Source: CAYZNE01 sp964461035 (GTDB taxonomy: Archaea > Nanobdellota > Nanobdellia > Woesearchaeales > CAYZNE01). Taken from it: 64,000 nt of DNA. The stretch is taken from contig CAYWRI010000002.1 in NCBI GenBank assembly GCA_964461035.1, positions 55,635-119,634 of the forward strand, read 5' to 3'. Each line of letters begins with the position of its first letter. Positions within the stretch are counted from its first letter, which is position 1. The position numbers and the translations under genes are program-made. The notes beneath the pieces were generated by a model. It had not been told where the DNA came from. It saw only the letters and a program-made list of their open reading frames with translations, and searched no databases. Below are positions 38,873 to 46,472 of the stretch, piece by piece.

Positions 38873-39023
38873 TGTCCGGAATGATAAAAAATACTGCCTT
38901 GAAGTAAACTAAGTGAAATACATTTTGTGTGTAAACACAAAATTATTGTATTTTGCAATTAAAGTTTGGTCACATAGTTACCAACAATTCTTCGCGGTAT
39001 AGAAAAAGATTTCATTCTGGACA
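38873..39023. ncRNA. Candidate structured RNA, four helices in a closed stem
   Basis: TGTCCGGAATGA (38873-38884) pairs with TCATTCTGGACA (39012-39023) over 12 bases, with one G-T pair. A second closing helix, ATACTGC (38891-38897) with GCGGTAT (38994-39000), also uses a G-T pair. Inside are AAATAC-ATTTTGTGT/ACACAAAAT-GTATTT (38916-38953) and TTGGT/ACCAA (38966-38984). The element starts 15 bases after the phosphatase-like gene and ends before the TATA box of the next gene, so it is a 3' UTR RNA or a separate RNA, not a leader of the next gene. Confidence 0.55.
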
Positions 39024-39065
39024 TACTTGAGTTGACAAATTATTTATAAATATGGGTGAACCAAA

Positions 39066-40121
39066 ATGGAACTAGAAAAATACGAAAACTTTTTCAGATG
39101 TGAGGGAAGATTAAGTTGTCTACACATTGAATTATTATTAGATGGGTCTTACGAATTATGCGACCCTCTAATTATTTTTCATGAAAATATCTGGCACGCA
39201 TTCATAAAATTGAGTAAAAAAAGCTTGTCTTTAACAAAAGGTTTAGAATTATTTAGTAATCAGGATAAATACGATAGATATAGTGTAAGTTTTAGAAGTT
39301 ACATAAATAAATTAAAAAAACTCGAGATAAAAAATCTCACTCAAGAAACATTATTTGAATTAATTAAATTCATAGGAAAATTCTGGAAATATTATGGCTA
39401 TTCAGAATACTTTTATACTGATCTTGCATATGAATTATCAAAGGATAATCCCCTAATAAGAAAGAATCTTGAAGACCTAAAAATCTTAAAAAATGAAGGA
39501 AGGGAAGCATTAAATTTTCTCATGTTTGATGAAGGTATATTTCCTAAAGTATTAACTACTATTTCCAAAAGATTTTTAGAAGAATCCGAAGACGTTTTTT
39601 TTCTTTATTCAGATGAATTGTTAAATTTGTTTGAAGGAAAAAAACCGAGTAAAGAAATTATTGAGAAAAGAAAAAAATCTCTTGTTATTGCAAAAATTAA
39701 CAAGGTACTTATCAAGTATGATTATGGGACCGCATTAGAACTGGCAAAAGAGTTTATAAAAATAAATCAGACTTCAATTAAAGGGATTTCTGCTAATAAA
39801 GGACGTGCAAGAGGAAGAGTAATTATTGCGCCAATGTTAACAAACTCAGAAAAAGTCAAAGAATTATTTAATAAAATGAAACAAGGCGATATCTTAGTAG
39901 CACAAAGTACTTCGCCTGAACTTTGTTCTTTAGTGAAAAAAGCATCTGCAATTGTAACAGATCAAGGAGGAATGTTGTCTCATGCTGCGATTATAAGTAG
40001 AGAGTTTGACATACCCTGTATAGTGGGAACAAAAAACACAACTAGAATATTACATGATTATGATTTAATAGATGTAGATGCTGATAAGGGTATAGTAATG
40101 AAGTTAGAAGATTCAAAATAA
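39066..40121 (+). CDS. PEP-utilizing-type phosphohistidine swivelling domain protein
   Basis: 351 residues. The last 110 are the mobile domain of PEP synthase/PPDK-type enzymes: ISANKGRARGRVIIAP, GDILVAQSTSPEL and TDQGGMLSHAAIISREFDIPCIVGT, where the His carries the phosphate. The first 240 residues are helical and do not match the ATP-grasp or PEP domains that normally accompany it. It is therefore a swivelling domain with a private partner domain, perhaps a phosphotransfer shuttle to an unlinked enzyme. The start has a GGGTGA site, and a TATA box lies at 39039-39051. Confidence 0.78.
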   Translation: MELEKYENFFRCEGRLSCLHIELLLDGSYELCDPLIIFHENIWHAFIKLSKKSLSLTKGLELFSNQDKYDRYSVSFRSYINKLKKLEIKNLTQETLFELIKFIGKFWKYYGYSEYFYTDLAYELSKDNPLIRKNLEDLKILKNEGREALNFLMFDEGIFPKVLTTISKRFLEESEDVFFLYSDELLNLFEGKKPSKEIIEKRKKSLVIAKINKVLIKYDYGTALELAKEFIKINQTSIKGISANKGRARGRVIIAPMLTNSEKVKELFNKMKQGDILVAQSTSPELCSLVKKASAIVTDQGGMLSHAAIISREFDIPCIVGTKNTTRILHDYDLIDVDADKGIVMKLEDSK

Positions 40122-40281
40122 TAATACTATTAATTTTTTTCTTTTTAATATAATTCTTAGACTATTTCTGCACAAAGATTTTTAAATAATAGAACAAGAT
40201 TAGTTCTTATATAGAGTTTTAATCAATCATATTAAATTAAATGATATAAAGATAATAAAAAAATAATTAAAAGGAAAAAAA

Positions 40282-42078
40282 ATGGCAAACAAAAGAAAAA
40301 AAGAATTAGTATCACAAGAACTAGAAAATGAAAATGATTATATTGTTATAGATGATGACTTTAAGCAAAAAATGAGCTTTGACACAATACTTCCAGATAC
40401 AAGTGCAATCATAGATGGATTTCTTAGCAAAGCAATAGAATCTGGAAAACTAAAAGTTAAAACAATAATTCTTCATGAAGCAATGTTTGCTGAATTAGAA
40501 AGTCAAGCTAATAAAAATAGGGAAACAGGTTACTTAGGTTTAGAAGAATTAATAAGATTACAAAATATTGCCAAAAAAAATAAAATTCTTATTGATAAAA
40601 TAGGTGATAGGCCTGGAGAATTTGAAATTAGAAGAGCAAAATCAGGAGAAATAGATAATCTTATTCGAGATACAGCCGACTTAAAAAAAGCAACTTTAAT
40701 AACTGGAGATATTGTTCAATCACTTGTTGCAAAAGCAAAGGCAATTCCTGTTGTTCTACTTCAATTATCTGGTGAAGTAGAAAAATCAAGTTTACATGGT
40801 TTTTTTGATGATAGAACAATGAGTGTTCATCTTAAAGAAGAATGTGTGCCAAAAGCAAAAAAAGGTTTTCCTGGTAAATGGACTTATGACGTTATTGGTA
40901 AAAAAGAACTTACAAGAGATGAATTAATTAATTTAAGTAAAAGTATTGTTGAAGAATCAAATATGCGAAATGATGCATTCATAGAAATACAAAGAAAAGG
41001 TAGTTCAATAATTCAATTAGGTAATTTAAGAATAGTTATAACAAAACCTCCATTTAGTGAAGGATATGAGATTACTGCGGTAAGACCAATAAAAAAACTT
41101 TCTTTAGATGAATATGAACTTCCTGAAAAACTTATGCAGAGATTTGAAGAACAAGCTGAAGGTGTTTTAATAAGTGGTGCACCTGGGCAAGGAAAATCAA
41201 CCTTTGCACAAGCTCTTGCAGAATTTTATAACTCTCGGGGAAAAGTTGTAAAAACCGTAGAAGCTCCTAGAGATTTAATACTTAGTAATGAAATAACTCA
41301 ATACTCAATATCTCATGGTTCAAGTGAAGAAGTTCACGATGTTTTATTGCTTAGCAGACCAGATTATACTTTTTTTGATGAGATGAGAAATCCTACTGAT
41401 TTTAAATTATTTGCAGACATGAGATTATCTGGTGTTGGTATGCTTGGAGTTATTCATGCTACAAAAACAATAGATGCTATTCAAAGATTTATTGGTAAAA
41501 TAGATTTAGGTGTTATTCCTCATGTTGTTGACACAGTAATATTTATTCAAGGCGGAAAAATAGAAAATGTTTATGCAGTTTCAATGAAAGTAAAAGTTCC
41601 AAATGGGATGCAGGAATCAGATCTTGCCAGACCAGTAATTTGTGTGAATGATTTTTATACAGATAAACTCGAATTTGAAATATACACTTATGGAGAACAA
41701 ACCGTTGTAATGCCTGTAACAGGAGAAGAAAAAAGTTCATTACAAAAACTTGCAGAGCAAACACTAATTAATTATTTTAAACAATTTGATTCAACATCTA
41801 AAGTGGAGATGCTTACTGATTCTAGGTGTGCAGTTTATGTTTCTAAACAAAAAAGACCTGCCTTAATTGGTCGTGATGGTGAAAGAATAAGAGCAATAGA
41901 AAAAGATATTGGTATTTCAGTAGATATAAGGCCCTTAGACGATTTTAAACATAAATTTGATAAATCGGAATCATTTCAAAATAAAAATAGAAATACTAAT
42001 AGAAATAATACTGGGTTTGATGCTAAATTTGAGAATAAAAAATTCAAAAAAAGCAATAAGAACAAACAACGAAGATGA
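40282..42078 (+). CDS. PIN domain - ATPase - KH domain protein (archaeal PilT-like)
   Basis: 598 residues. PIN-like nuclease fold at about 34-160 with Asp39 (LPDTSAIIDG), Glu in LHEAMFAELE and ITGDIVQ. Then a PilT/GspE-like ATPase with Walker A ISGAPGQGKSTF (298-308), an Asp box DYTFFDEMRN and a His box GVIHATKTID. A KH RNA-binding domain near 520-560 (RPALIGRDGERIRAIEKDIGISVDIRP) and a disordered Asn/Lys tail follow. This fusion is a widely conserved archaeal protein that most likely acts on RNA; its exact substrate is not known. Leader of about 70 bases with GGA-type site. Confidence 0.9.
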   Translation: MANKRKKELVSQELENENDYIVIDDDFKQKMSFDTILPDTSAIIDGFLSKAIESGKLKVKTIILHEAMFAELESQANKNRETGYLGLEELIRLQNIAKKNKILIDKIGDRPGEFEIRRAKSGEIDNLIRDTADLKKATLITGDIVQSLVAKAKAIPVVLLQLSGEVEKSSLHGFFDDRTMSVHLKEECVPKAKKGFPGKWTYDVIGKKELTRDELINLSKSIVEESNMRNDAFIEIQRKGSSIIQLGNLRIVITKPPFSEGYEITAVRPIKKLSLDEYELPEKLMQRFEEQAEGVLISGAPGQGKSTFAQALAEFYNSRGKVVKTVEAPRDLILSNEITQYSISHGSSEEVHDVLLLSRPDYTFFDEMRNPTDFKLFADMRLSGVGMLGVIHATKTIDAIQRFIGKIDLGVIPHVVDTVIFIQGGKIENVYAVSMKVKVPNGMQESDLARPVICVNDFYTDKLEFEIYTYGEQTVVMPVTGEEKSSLQKLAEQTLINYFKQFDSTSKVEMLTDSRCAVYVSKQKRPALIGRDGERIRAIEKDIGISVDIRPLDDFKHKFDKSESFQNKNRNTNRNNTGFDAKFENKKFKKSNKNKQRR

Positions 42079-42108
42079 ATTTATTTTTTAATTGTTAAAT
42101 TACTTAGA

Positions 42109-42789
42109 TTAATTAATGTTGAAGGTTTGAGAGTTAAGCTTTTTAACAATTTTTTCAACATCTGCAAGAGAATTAATTATTACATCTGCTGAACTTAAAT
42201 CTTGATGAGAATCAACAAGTTTTGTTCTTATTCCAATAACATACATTCCTGCAGATTTTCCTGCAACCACTCCATTCATAGAATCTTCCACAATAACACA
42301 TTCTTCAGGTAAAACATCTAATACTTCTGCAGCTTTCAAAAATATGTCTGGTGCAGGTTTAGCTTTTTCAATCATATCTCTTGTTACTATGTGCTTAAAT
42401 ATTGATTTTAATGGAACCGCTTTATTGACTGAATCAACATATTCCATTAAAGATGATGTTCCAACACAGAATTTGAATTTTGAATTTTTAACAAAACTAA
42501 CTAATTCTTCAAATCCAACATTGGGAATTGTTTTTTCTCTAAGATATTCATTAGCTTTTGCTCTTTTTTCAAGATAAACTTTATCAATATCTAGTTTTTT
42601 ATTCATTATTTTCGCGATTTCTATAAGTATATCTCTATCAGACATTCCAAAGAATTTAGTATATTCTTTTTTGGGAATATCCTCTTTGTTTATTCCATAG
42701 TTTATCAATATTTTTTCAAATGCTTTTTGATGTAATTCAGAAGTGCAAATCAATGTATCATCCATATCAAATATTATTGCTTTTATCAT
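42109..42789 (-). CDS. HAD-superfamily phosphatase, beta-phosphoglucomutase-like
   Basis: 226 residues. Motif I DMDDTL (Asp9, Asp11), motif II CVGTSS (Thr/Ser), motif III Lys in KAKPAPDIFLKAAEVL and motif IV VIVEDSMNGVVAGKSAGM. The cap domain between motifs I and II is helical as in beta-phosphoglucomutase/phosphoglycolate phosphatase relatives. It removes phosphate from a small metabolite or shifts it within a sugar; the motif II region gives no specificity. Convergent with the PIN-ATPase gene and 30 bases from it. Confidence 0.88.
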   Translation of the reverse strand: MIKAIIFDMDDTLICTSELHQKAFEKILINYGINKEDIPKKEYTKFFGMSDRDILIEIAKIMNKKLDIDKVYLEKRAKANEYLREKTIPNVGFEELVSFVKNSKFKFCVGTSSLMEYVDSVNKAVPLKSIFKHIVTRDMIEKAKPAPDIFLKAAEVLDVLPEECVIVEDSMNGVVAGKSAGMYVIGIRTKLVDSHQDLSSADVIINSLADVEKIVKKLNSQTFNIN

Positions 42790-42874
42790 ATATCCTATCG
42801 AATTAAGTCACTTTAAATATTTTATGATGTGTTTTCCGTTTTATTCATAGTTTTTTTATTTAGTTGAGAATAAT

Positions 42875-44098
42875 TCATTTTCGCTCATATATAACTTCTT
42901 CAGGTAAAGTTTCTATCATACCCACATCAGTCATACTTGTTATGGCATTATTTTGCAAATCTAATTCTTGTTCATTTAAATACGTAAATATTGGATAGCC
43001 TCGTATTGTATCATATTTATAAAACAATTTAAGTTCTGCTTGATCTTTTATCATATCTATGTTTGGAACACCATCATATTGTAAATATAATTTAGAATGT
43101 TCGGAGTCTTTATAATTATTTTTCAAACTTATTTCTATGAATGGTCCTGAAGATGTATAGACTTCTCGTAAGCGCGCATTTGACCCGTATATGATTTTTC
43201 TGGCCCAGTTCTCATAATTTACTGAAATGTATTCATCCATAACTAGACCGTTTCCTTTATAAAAATCAATTCCTTGAACTATATGTCCAAGTTCATGTAC
43301 AATAAAAATAAAAGAATTTTCTTCATCTAAACTAATTCTTACCCCATTCAAGCCGCTTTTTTTACCATAATTGTCTACAAATTTTTGTGCGGGATTATAT
43401 AGTACATATGCATGATTGGTATTTTTTAAATATTCAGTTCGTGATTGAGTGTCTTGATTATTAAGTAAAGTTACGTGAATATCATAAGTACTATCTTTAA
43501 TAAAACTAATAATGTTATTAGTGTATTGGTTATTTTCTCCTGTAAAAGAAAGGAATTCTAATTTGAATTGTCCATTTTCAGTAGGTTCTGCTCTCGTATT
43601 TATCCCTGCTTTTTCTAATCCTTGCATGAATTGAACTAACTCAGGATTTAAGCTTCCATCATCATTATTAAAATGGTGTAGCTCCATATCTTTTCCTGTT
43701 GGATCTATGTAATTCATAGGATTATTGCTAACATACGAATAGGCCTGATTATCACTCACAGGATCAACACCCAAAAACTTACCAGAATCAAAATCGTAAT
43801 ACCTCGCATTAAAATAATAATTATCAGTATCATCCAATTCCTTACCTGTAAAACTAAACTTAACATTATTATTCTTCAACTGCTGACCATAAGGTAAATT
43901 ATTCGACGCAACAATCATATTATCATTATTAATGGTTAATCTATCATTTCCTAATCTGTCGTTTATTTTGTAAGAAATATCACCATCACTTATTTGTGCA
44001 GTATTATCGATATATCTTGTTGTTGTTGCAGAAACAAAACTTGTAATTAATAACACTAGTAATATGTAGATTATTATCAGTCTAGTTATTTTACTCAT
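42875..44098 (-). CDS. Short secreted Rhs-core protein with HExxH metallopeptidase-like domain
   Basis: 407 residues. Signal peptide or anchor at 1-24, then a short N-terminal stretch and a single C-terminal Rhs core (SFTGKELDDTDNYYFNARYY, FDSGKFLGVDPVSDNQAYSY, VSNNPMNYIDPTGKDMEL; residues 80-140). In polymorphic toxins this DPxGxD-type end marks the junction to a variable effector. The 270-residue effector has HELGH (268-272) and a possible third zinc ligand Glu289 in MDEYISVNYEN, so a gluzincin-type metallopeptidase. There is no adjacent immunity gene that I can recognise. The long Rhs shell typical of bacteria is missing. Confidence 0.8.
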   Translation of the reverse strand: MSKITRLIIIYILLVLLITSFVSATTTRYIDNTAQISDGDISYKINDRLGNDRLTINNDNMIVASNNLPYGQQLKNNNVKFSFTGKELDDTDNYYFNARYYDFDSGKFLGVDPVSDNQAYSYVSNNPMNYIDPTGKDMELHHFNNDDGSLNPELVQFMQGLEKAGINTRAEPTENGQFKLEFLSFTGENNQYTNNIISFIKDSTYDIHVTLLNNQDTQSRTEYLKNTNHAYVLYNPAQKFVDNYGKKSGLNGVRISLDEENSFIFIVHELGHIVQGIDFYKGNGLVMDEYISVNYENWARKIIYGSNARLREVYTSSGPFIEISLKNNYKDSEHSKLYLQYDGVPNIDMIKDQAELKLFYKYDTIRGYPIFTYLNEQELDLQNNAITSMTDVGMIETLPEEVIYERK

Positions 44099-44283
44099 TA
44101 ATTTACTTATTAAATTTTGTATTTATTAACTTTTTGGTTAAATGTGGATTACAAAATACAAAAAATTAAATGATTTTATAATTAAAATACTACAACTTTA
44201 TCAAAAATCTTTTAAATAGATTGACACTCTTCAAATCTTAATAATACTTATAAAGTAAAAATCAATATAAAACGGAGATAAAT

Positions 44284-44502
44284 ATGGTAAAAATTCATAC
44301 AAGACAAAAAAGAAGCAAAAGATTAACCTCAAGTTTTGGGCATAAATTTATTTTTTCAGGTTTAATAAAGAAAAGAGGAATAAAAACATTTAAAACTGAA
44401 GAATCTGCAAAAACATATGCAACAAAAAAAGGTTTAAAAGACGCCGAATACAATTTAGTTCCGACTAAAAAAGGTAAAAAAGTAAAAATAGAAATGATTT
44501 AA
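44284..44502 (+). CDS. Small basic protein, possibly RNA binding
   Basis: 72 residues, very Lys/Arg-rich, with KIHTRQKRSKRLTSS at the N-terminus and FKTEESAKTYATKKGL ... VPTKKGKKVKIEMI later. The alternating basic and hydrophobic pattern looks like a compact nucleic-acid-binding or ribosome-linked protein. I cannot match it to a named ribosomal protein. A GGAG site is 8 bases before the ATG and a TATA box lies at 44248-44256. It is next to tRNA-Leu, which begins 18 bases after the stop, so the two could be co-transcribed. Confidence 0.6.
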   Translation: MVKIHTRQKRSKRLTSSFGHKFIFSGLIKKRGIKTFKTEESAKTYATKKGLKDAEYNLVPTKKGKKVKIEMI

Positions 44503-44520
44503 TTTTTTTCATTCATTTTT

Positions 44521-44633
44521 GTGGGGGTAGCAAAGTCTGGTCAAATGCGCAGGACTTAAGTTTTGGACACTCATGTGTAAATGAGATATCCTGTCCTTTA
44601 GTAGGTTCGAGGGTTCGAATCCCTTCCCCCACA
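44521..44633 (+). tRNA. tRNA-Leu (TAA) with a 27-base intron
   Basis: Acceptor GTGGGGG/CCCCCAC, anticodon stem CAGGA/TCCTG, loop CTTAAG then A, anticodon TAA, long variable arm as in class II tRNA, T-arm GAGGG/CCCTT. An intron (44561-44587) sits between positions 37 and 38 and folds as CTCAT/ATGAG, the normal position of archaeal bulge-helix-bulge introns. CCA is not encoded. Confidence 0.93.
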
Positions 44634-44871
44634 TATTTAATTAAATTTTTGTTGTGATTGTAGTTCGATAGGATTCGAATGAAGTTCCAATTTGGTGGTG
44701 CCAAGAATTCCTTTTTTTTTTTGGGGATTGTTGTGCACGAATCCCTTCCCCCACATATTTAATTAAATTTTGTTGTGATTGTAGTTCGATAGGATTCGAA
44801 TGAAGTTCCAACTTGTTGGTGCCAAGAATTCCTTTTTTTGGATTGTTGAGCACGAATCCCTTCCCCCACAT
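44616..44871. repeat. Two and a fraction tandem repeats of the tRNA-Leu 3' end plus flank
   Basis: The last bases of tRNA-Leu (CGAATCCCTTCCCCCACA) recur at 44738 and 44853. Unit 1 (44616-44737, 122 bases) and unit 2 (44738-44852, 115 bases) are near identical, differing mainly in T-run length. Unit 3 is only the first 19 bases. This is the pattern of repeated attachment-like sites at a tRNA 3' end or of slipped duplication. Confidence 0.8.
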
Positions 44872-44911
44872 TTTATTCAATTGAGTTGCTCTTAGTAACT
44901 CATAAAATTAT

Positions 44912-44983
44912 GCCTCTGTAGCATAGTGGTAGTGCGGTCGCCTAGTAAGCGACAGGTCCTGCGTTCAAATCGCAGCAGAGGCT
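44912..44983 (+). tRNA. tRNA-Thr (AGT anticodon, unusual)
   Basis: Acceptor GCCTCTG/CAGAGGC, D-stem GCA/TGC, anticodon stem GTCGC/GCGAC with loop CTAGTAA, T-arm CTGCG/CGCAG, discriminator T as in archaeal tRNA-Thr. The loop gives anticodon AGT. Archaea normally have GGT, TGT and CGT for threonine and lack A34. CCA is not encoded. Confidence 0.85.
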
Positions 44984-45101
44984 TTTTTATTATCTTTAAC
45001 TTTCTTCATATTATTATTAATAACTCCTTAGTTTTATTCTAAAAAGATTATTTTTGGCACAATATTATTAAATGAACCTAATTTATTAAATTAATAATAA
45101 A

Positions 45102-45175
45102 GCCCTATTAGTATAGTCTGGATAGTACGCGAGCTTGCGGAGCTTGTAACCTGGGTTCGAATCCCAGATAAGGCA
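45102..45175 (+). tRNA. tRNA-Arg (GCG)
   Basis: Anticodon loop TTGCGGA, stem CGAGC/GCTTG, T-arm CTGGG/CCCAG, discriminator A. The acceptor GCCCTAT/ATAAGGC has one mismatch, C4-A69. CCA is not encoded. The 3' end is 0-9 bases from the TATA box of the glycosyltransferase gene. Confidence 0.88.
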
Positions 45176-45184
45176 TTTATTTAT
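45175..45184 (+). promoter_or_regulatory. TATA box for the glycosyltransferase gene
   Basis: ATTTATTTAT immediately after tRNA-Arg and about 25 bases before the ATG at 45204. It decides that start over the GTG at 45195. Confidence 0.5.
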
Positions 45185-45203
45185 TCGATTAGATGTGTCA
45201 ACG

Positions 45204-46472
45204 ATGAAAATAGCAATTTTTACAGATGTATTCTTACCATATATTAGTGGAGTAACGATATCAACAAATAATCTTGCATTATCACTAGAAAAAAAAGACA
45301 TTGAAGTTGAAGTATTCACTCCTGCACCTCATAAAAAAATAAAAGTTCCAAAAACTATTGGTAAAAACATTAAAATAAATTATTTTAAATCTGTGAAAAC
45401 ATTTATTTATCCTGATATGAGAGCTTCTTTACCAATATCCATAAAATATATTAATATGTTTCGAAAAGAAAATTTCGATTTAATTCATTTTATGACTCCA
45501 GGCGCAATGGGTCAAGCCGCAATATATTTTTCAAGAATTTTTAAGCTACCTTTAGTTCAAACATTTCATACATTTATAGCTGATAAATCTTGCCTTAAAC
45601 ATACAAAATTAGATAAAATTCCTAAAGTAGTATTTTTAGCTTGGAAATTTGTCAATTATTTTGTTAATCAATGTGATGTTGTATCAACACCTTCTCGTTA
45701 TGCTCAAAATGAGTTGATTAAACATGGTGCAAAAGTGTTTACAACCGCAATATCTAATGGAATAAATGTTAGGGGTTATAGCAAAATTCAAAAAACAAGG
45801 GGTGATGTCAAAAAATCATTTTCTTTTTTTGATGAAAACACATTTATATATTTCGGAAGAATAAGTGTAGAAAAGTCTATTCCAATTCTTATTCAAGGAT
45901 TTGCTAAAGCAATATCAAAACAATCAAAGCTTAAATTAGTGATTGTTGGTGATGGTCCTGACTTAAATTATCTTAGAAATTATGTAAAACAATTAAAACT
46001 TGAAAAAAACATATTTTTTACAGGAAGAATAAATAATGATGAATTGATGAATTCAGGAATAATACATAATTCTATTGCGTTTATTACTGCATCAAAAGTT
46101 GAAACACAATGTATGACTGGAATGGAAGCTATTGCTGCAGGAATTCCCATAATTGTTGCTAATGCTACAGGATCGACAGAGCTTGTGAAAAATAATGGAT
46201 TTACCTTTAAACCTGATGGCACTTCAGATTTAGCAAGAAAAATTCTAAATCTATTTAATGATAAAGATTTACAAAAAGAACTTAAACAACACTGTAAAGA
46301 AAATAGATATCTATATGATAACGCAACTGTTGTTCGAGAATGGATTTTACTTTATGAAATGATTATAAATATGCATAAGCAAAAAAAAGGTAAGAAAAAT
46401 TTACTCTTTAAAAAATTAGATAAAAAAACATTGCAAGAAGAAAATGTTCGTCTTTCACGTATTCCAATTTAG
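45204..46472 (+). CDS. Glycosyltransferase family 4 protein
   Basis: 422 residues from the ATG chosen by the TATA box (a GTG at 45195 would add three residues). N-terminal MKIAIFTDVFLPYISGVTIST is the classical GT4 beginning. The C-terminal Rossmann domain has FIYFGRISVEKSIPILIQGF, LVIVGDGPDLNYL, and ITASKVETQCMTGMEAIAAGIPIIVANATGSTELV with the donor-binding E-x7-E-type region. It transfers a sugar from a nucleotide donor to a lipid or glycan at the inner face of the membrane. In this surface-rich region it could build surface glycolipids or N-glycans. The end overlaps the convergent patatin gene by 4 bases. Confidence 0.9.
   Translation: MKIAIFTDVFLPYISGVTISTNNLALSLEKKDIEVEVFTPAPHKKIKVPKTIGKNIKINYFKSVKTFIYPDMRASLPISIKYINMFRKENFDLIHFMTPGAMGQAAIYFSRIFKLPLVQTFHTFIADKSCLKHTKLDKIPKVVFLAWKFVNYFVNQCDVVSTPSRYAQNELIKHGAKVFTTAISNGINVRGYSKIQKTRGDVKKSFSFFDENTFIYFGRISVEKSIPILIQGFAKAISKQSKLKLVIVGDGPDLNYLRNYVKQLKLEKNIFFTGRINNDELMNSGIIHNSIAFITASKVETQCMTGMEAIAAGIPIIVANATGSTELVKNNGFTFKPDGTSDLARKILNLFNDKDLQKELKQHCKENRYLYDNATVVREWILLYEMIINMHKQKKGKKNLLFKKLDKKTLQEENVRLSRIPI

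Noticed and set aside
40192..40208. AGAAC/GTTCT hairpin in the leader of the PIN-ATPase gene
   Set aside because: Five pairs in AT-rich DNA; could be chance, and no related motif was found elsewhere in the window.
44616..44871. CRISPR-like repeat pattern
   Set aside because: The units are about 120 bases long, adjoin without spacers and derive from a tRNA 3' end; no cas gene is near.
44513..44880. Two minus-strand frames over tRNA-Leu and the repeats
   Set aside because: They cover tRNA sequence and tandem repeats and have no promoter or ribosome site; no protein character.
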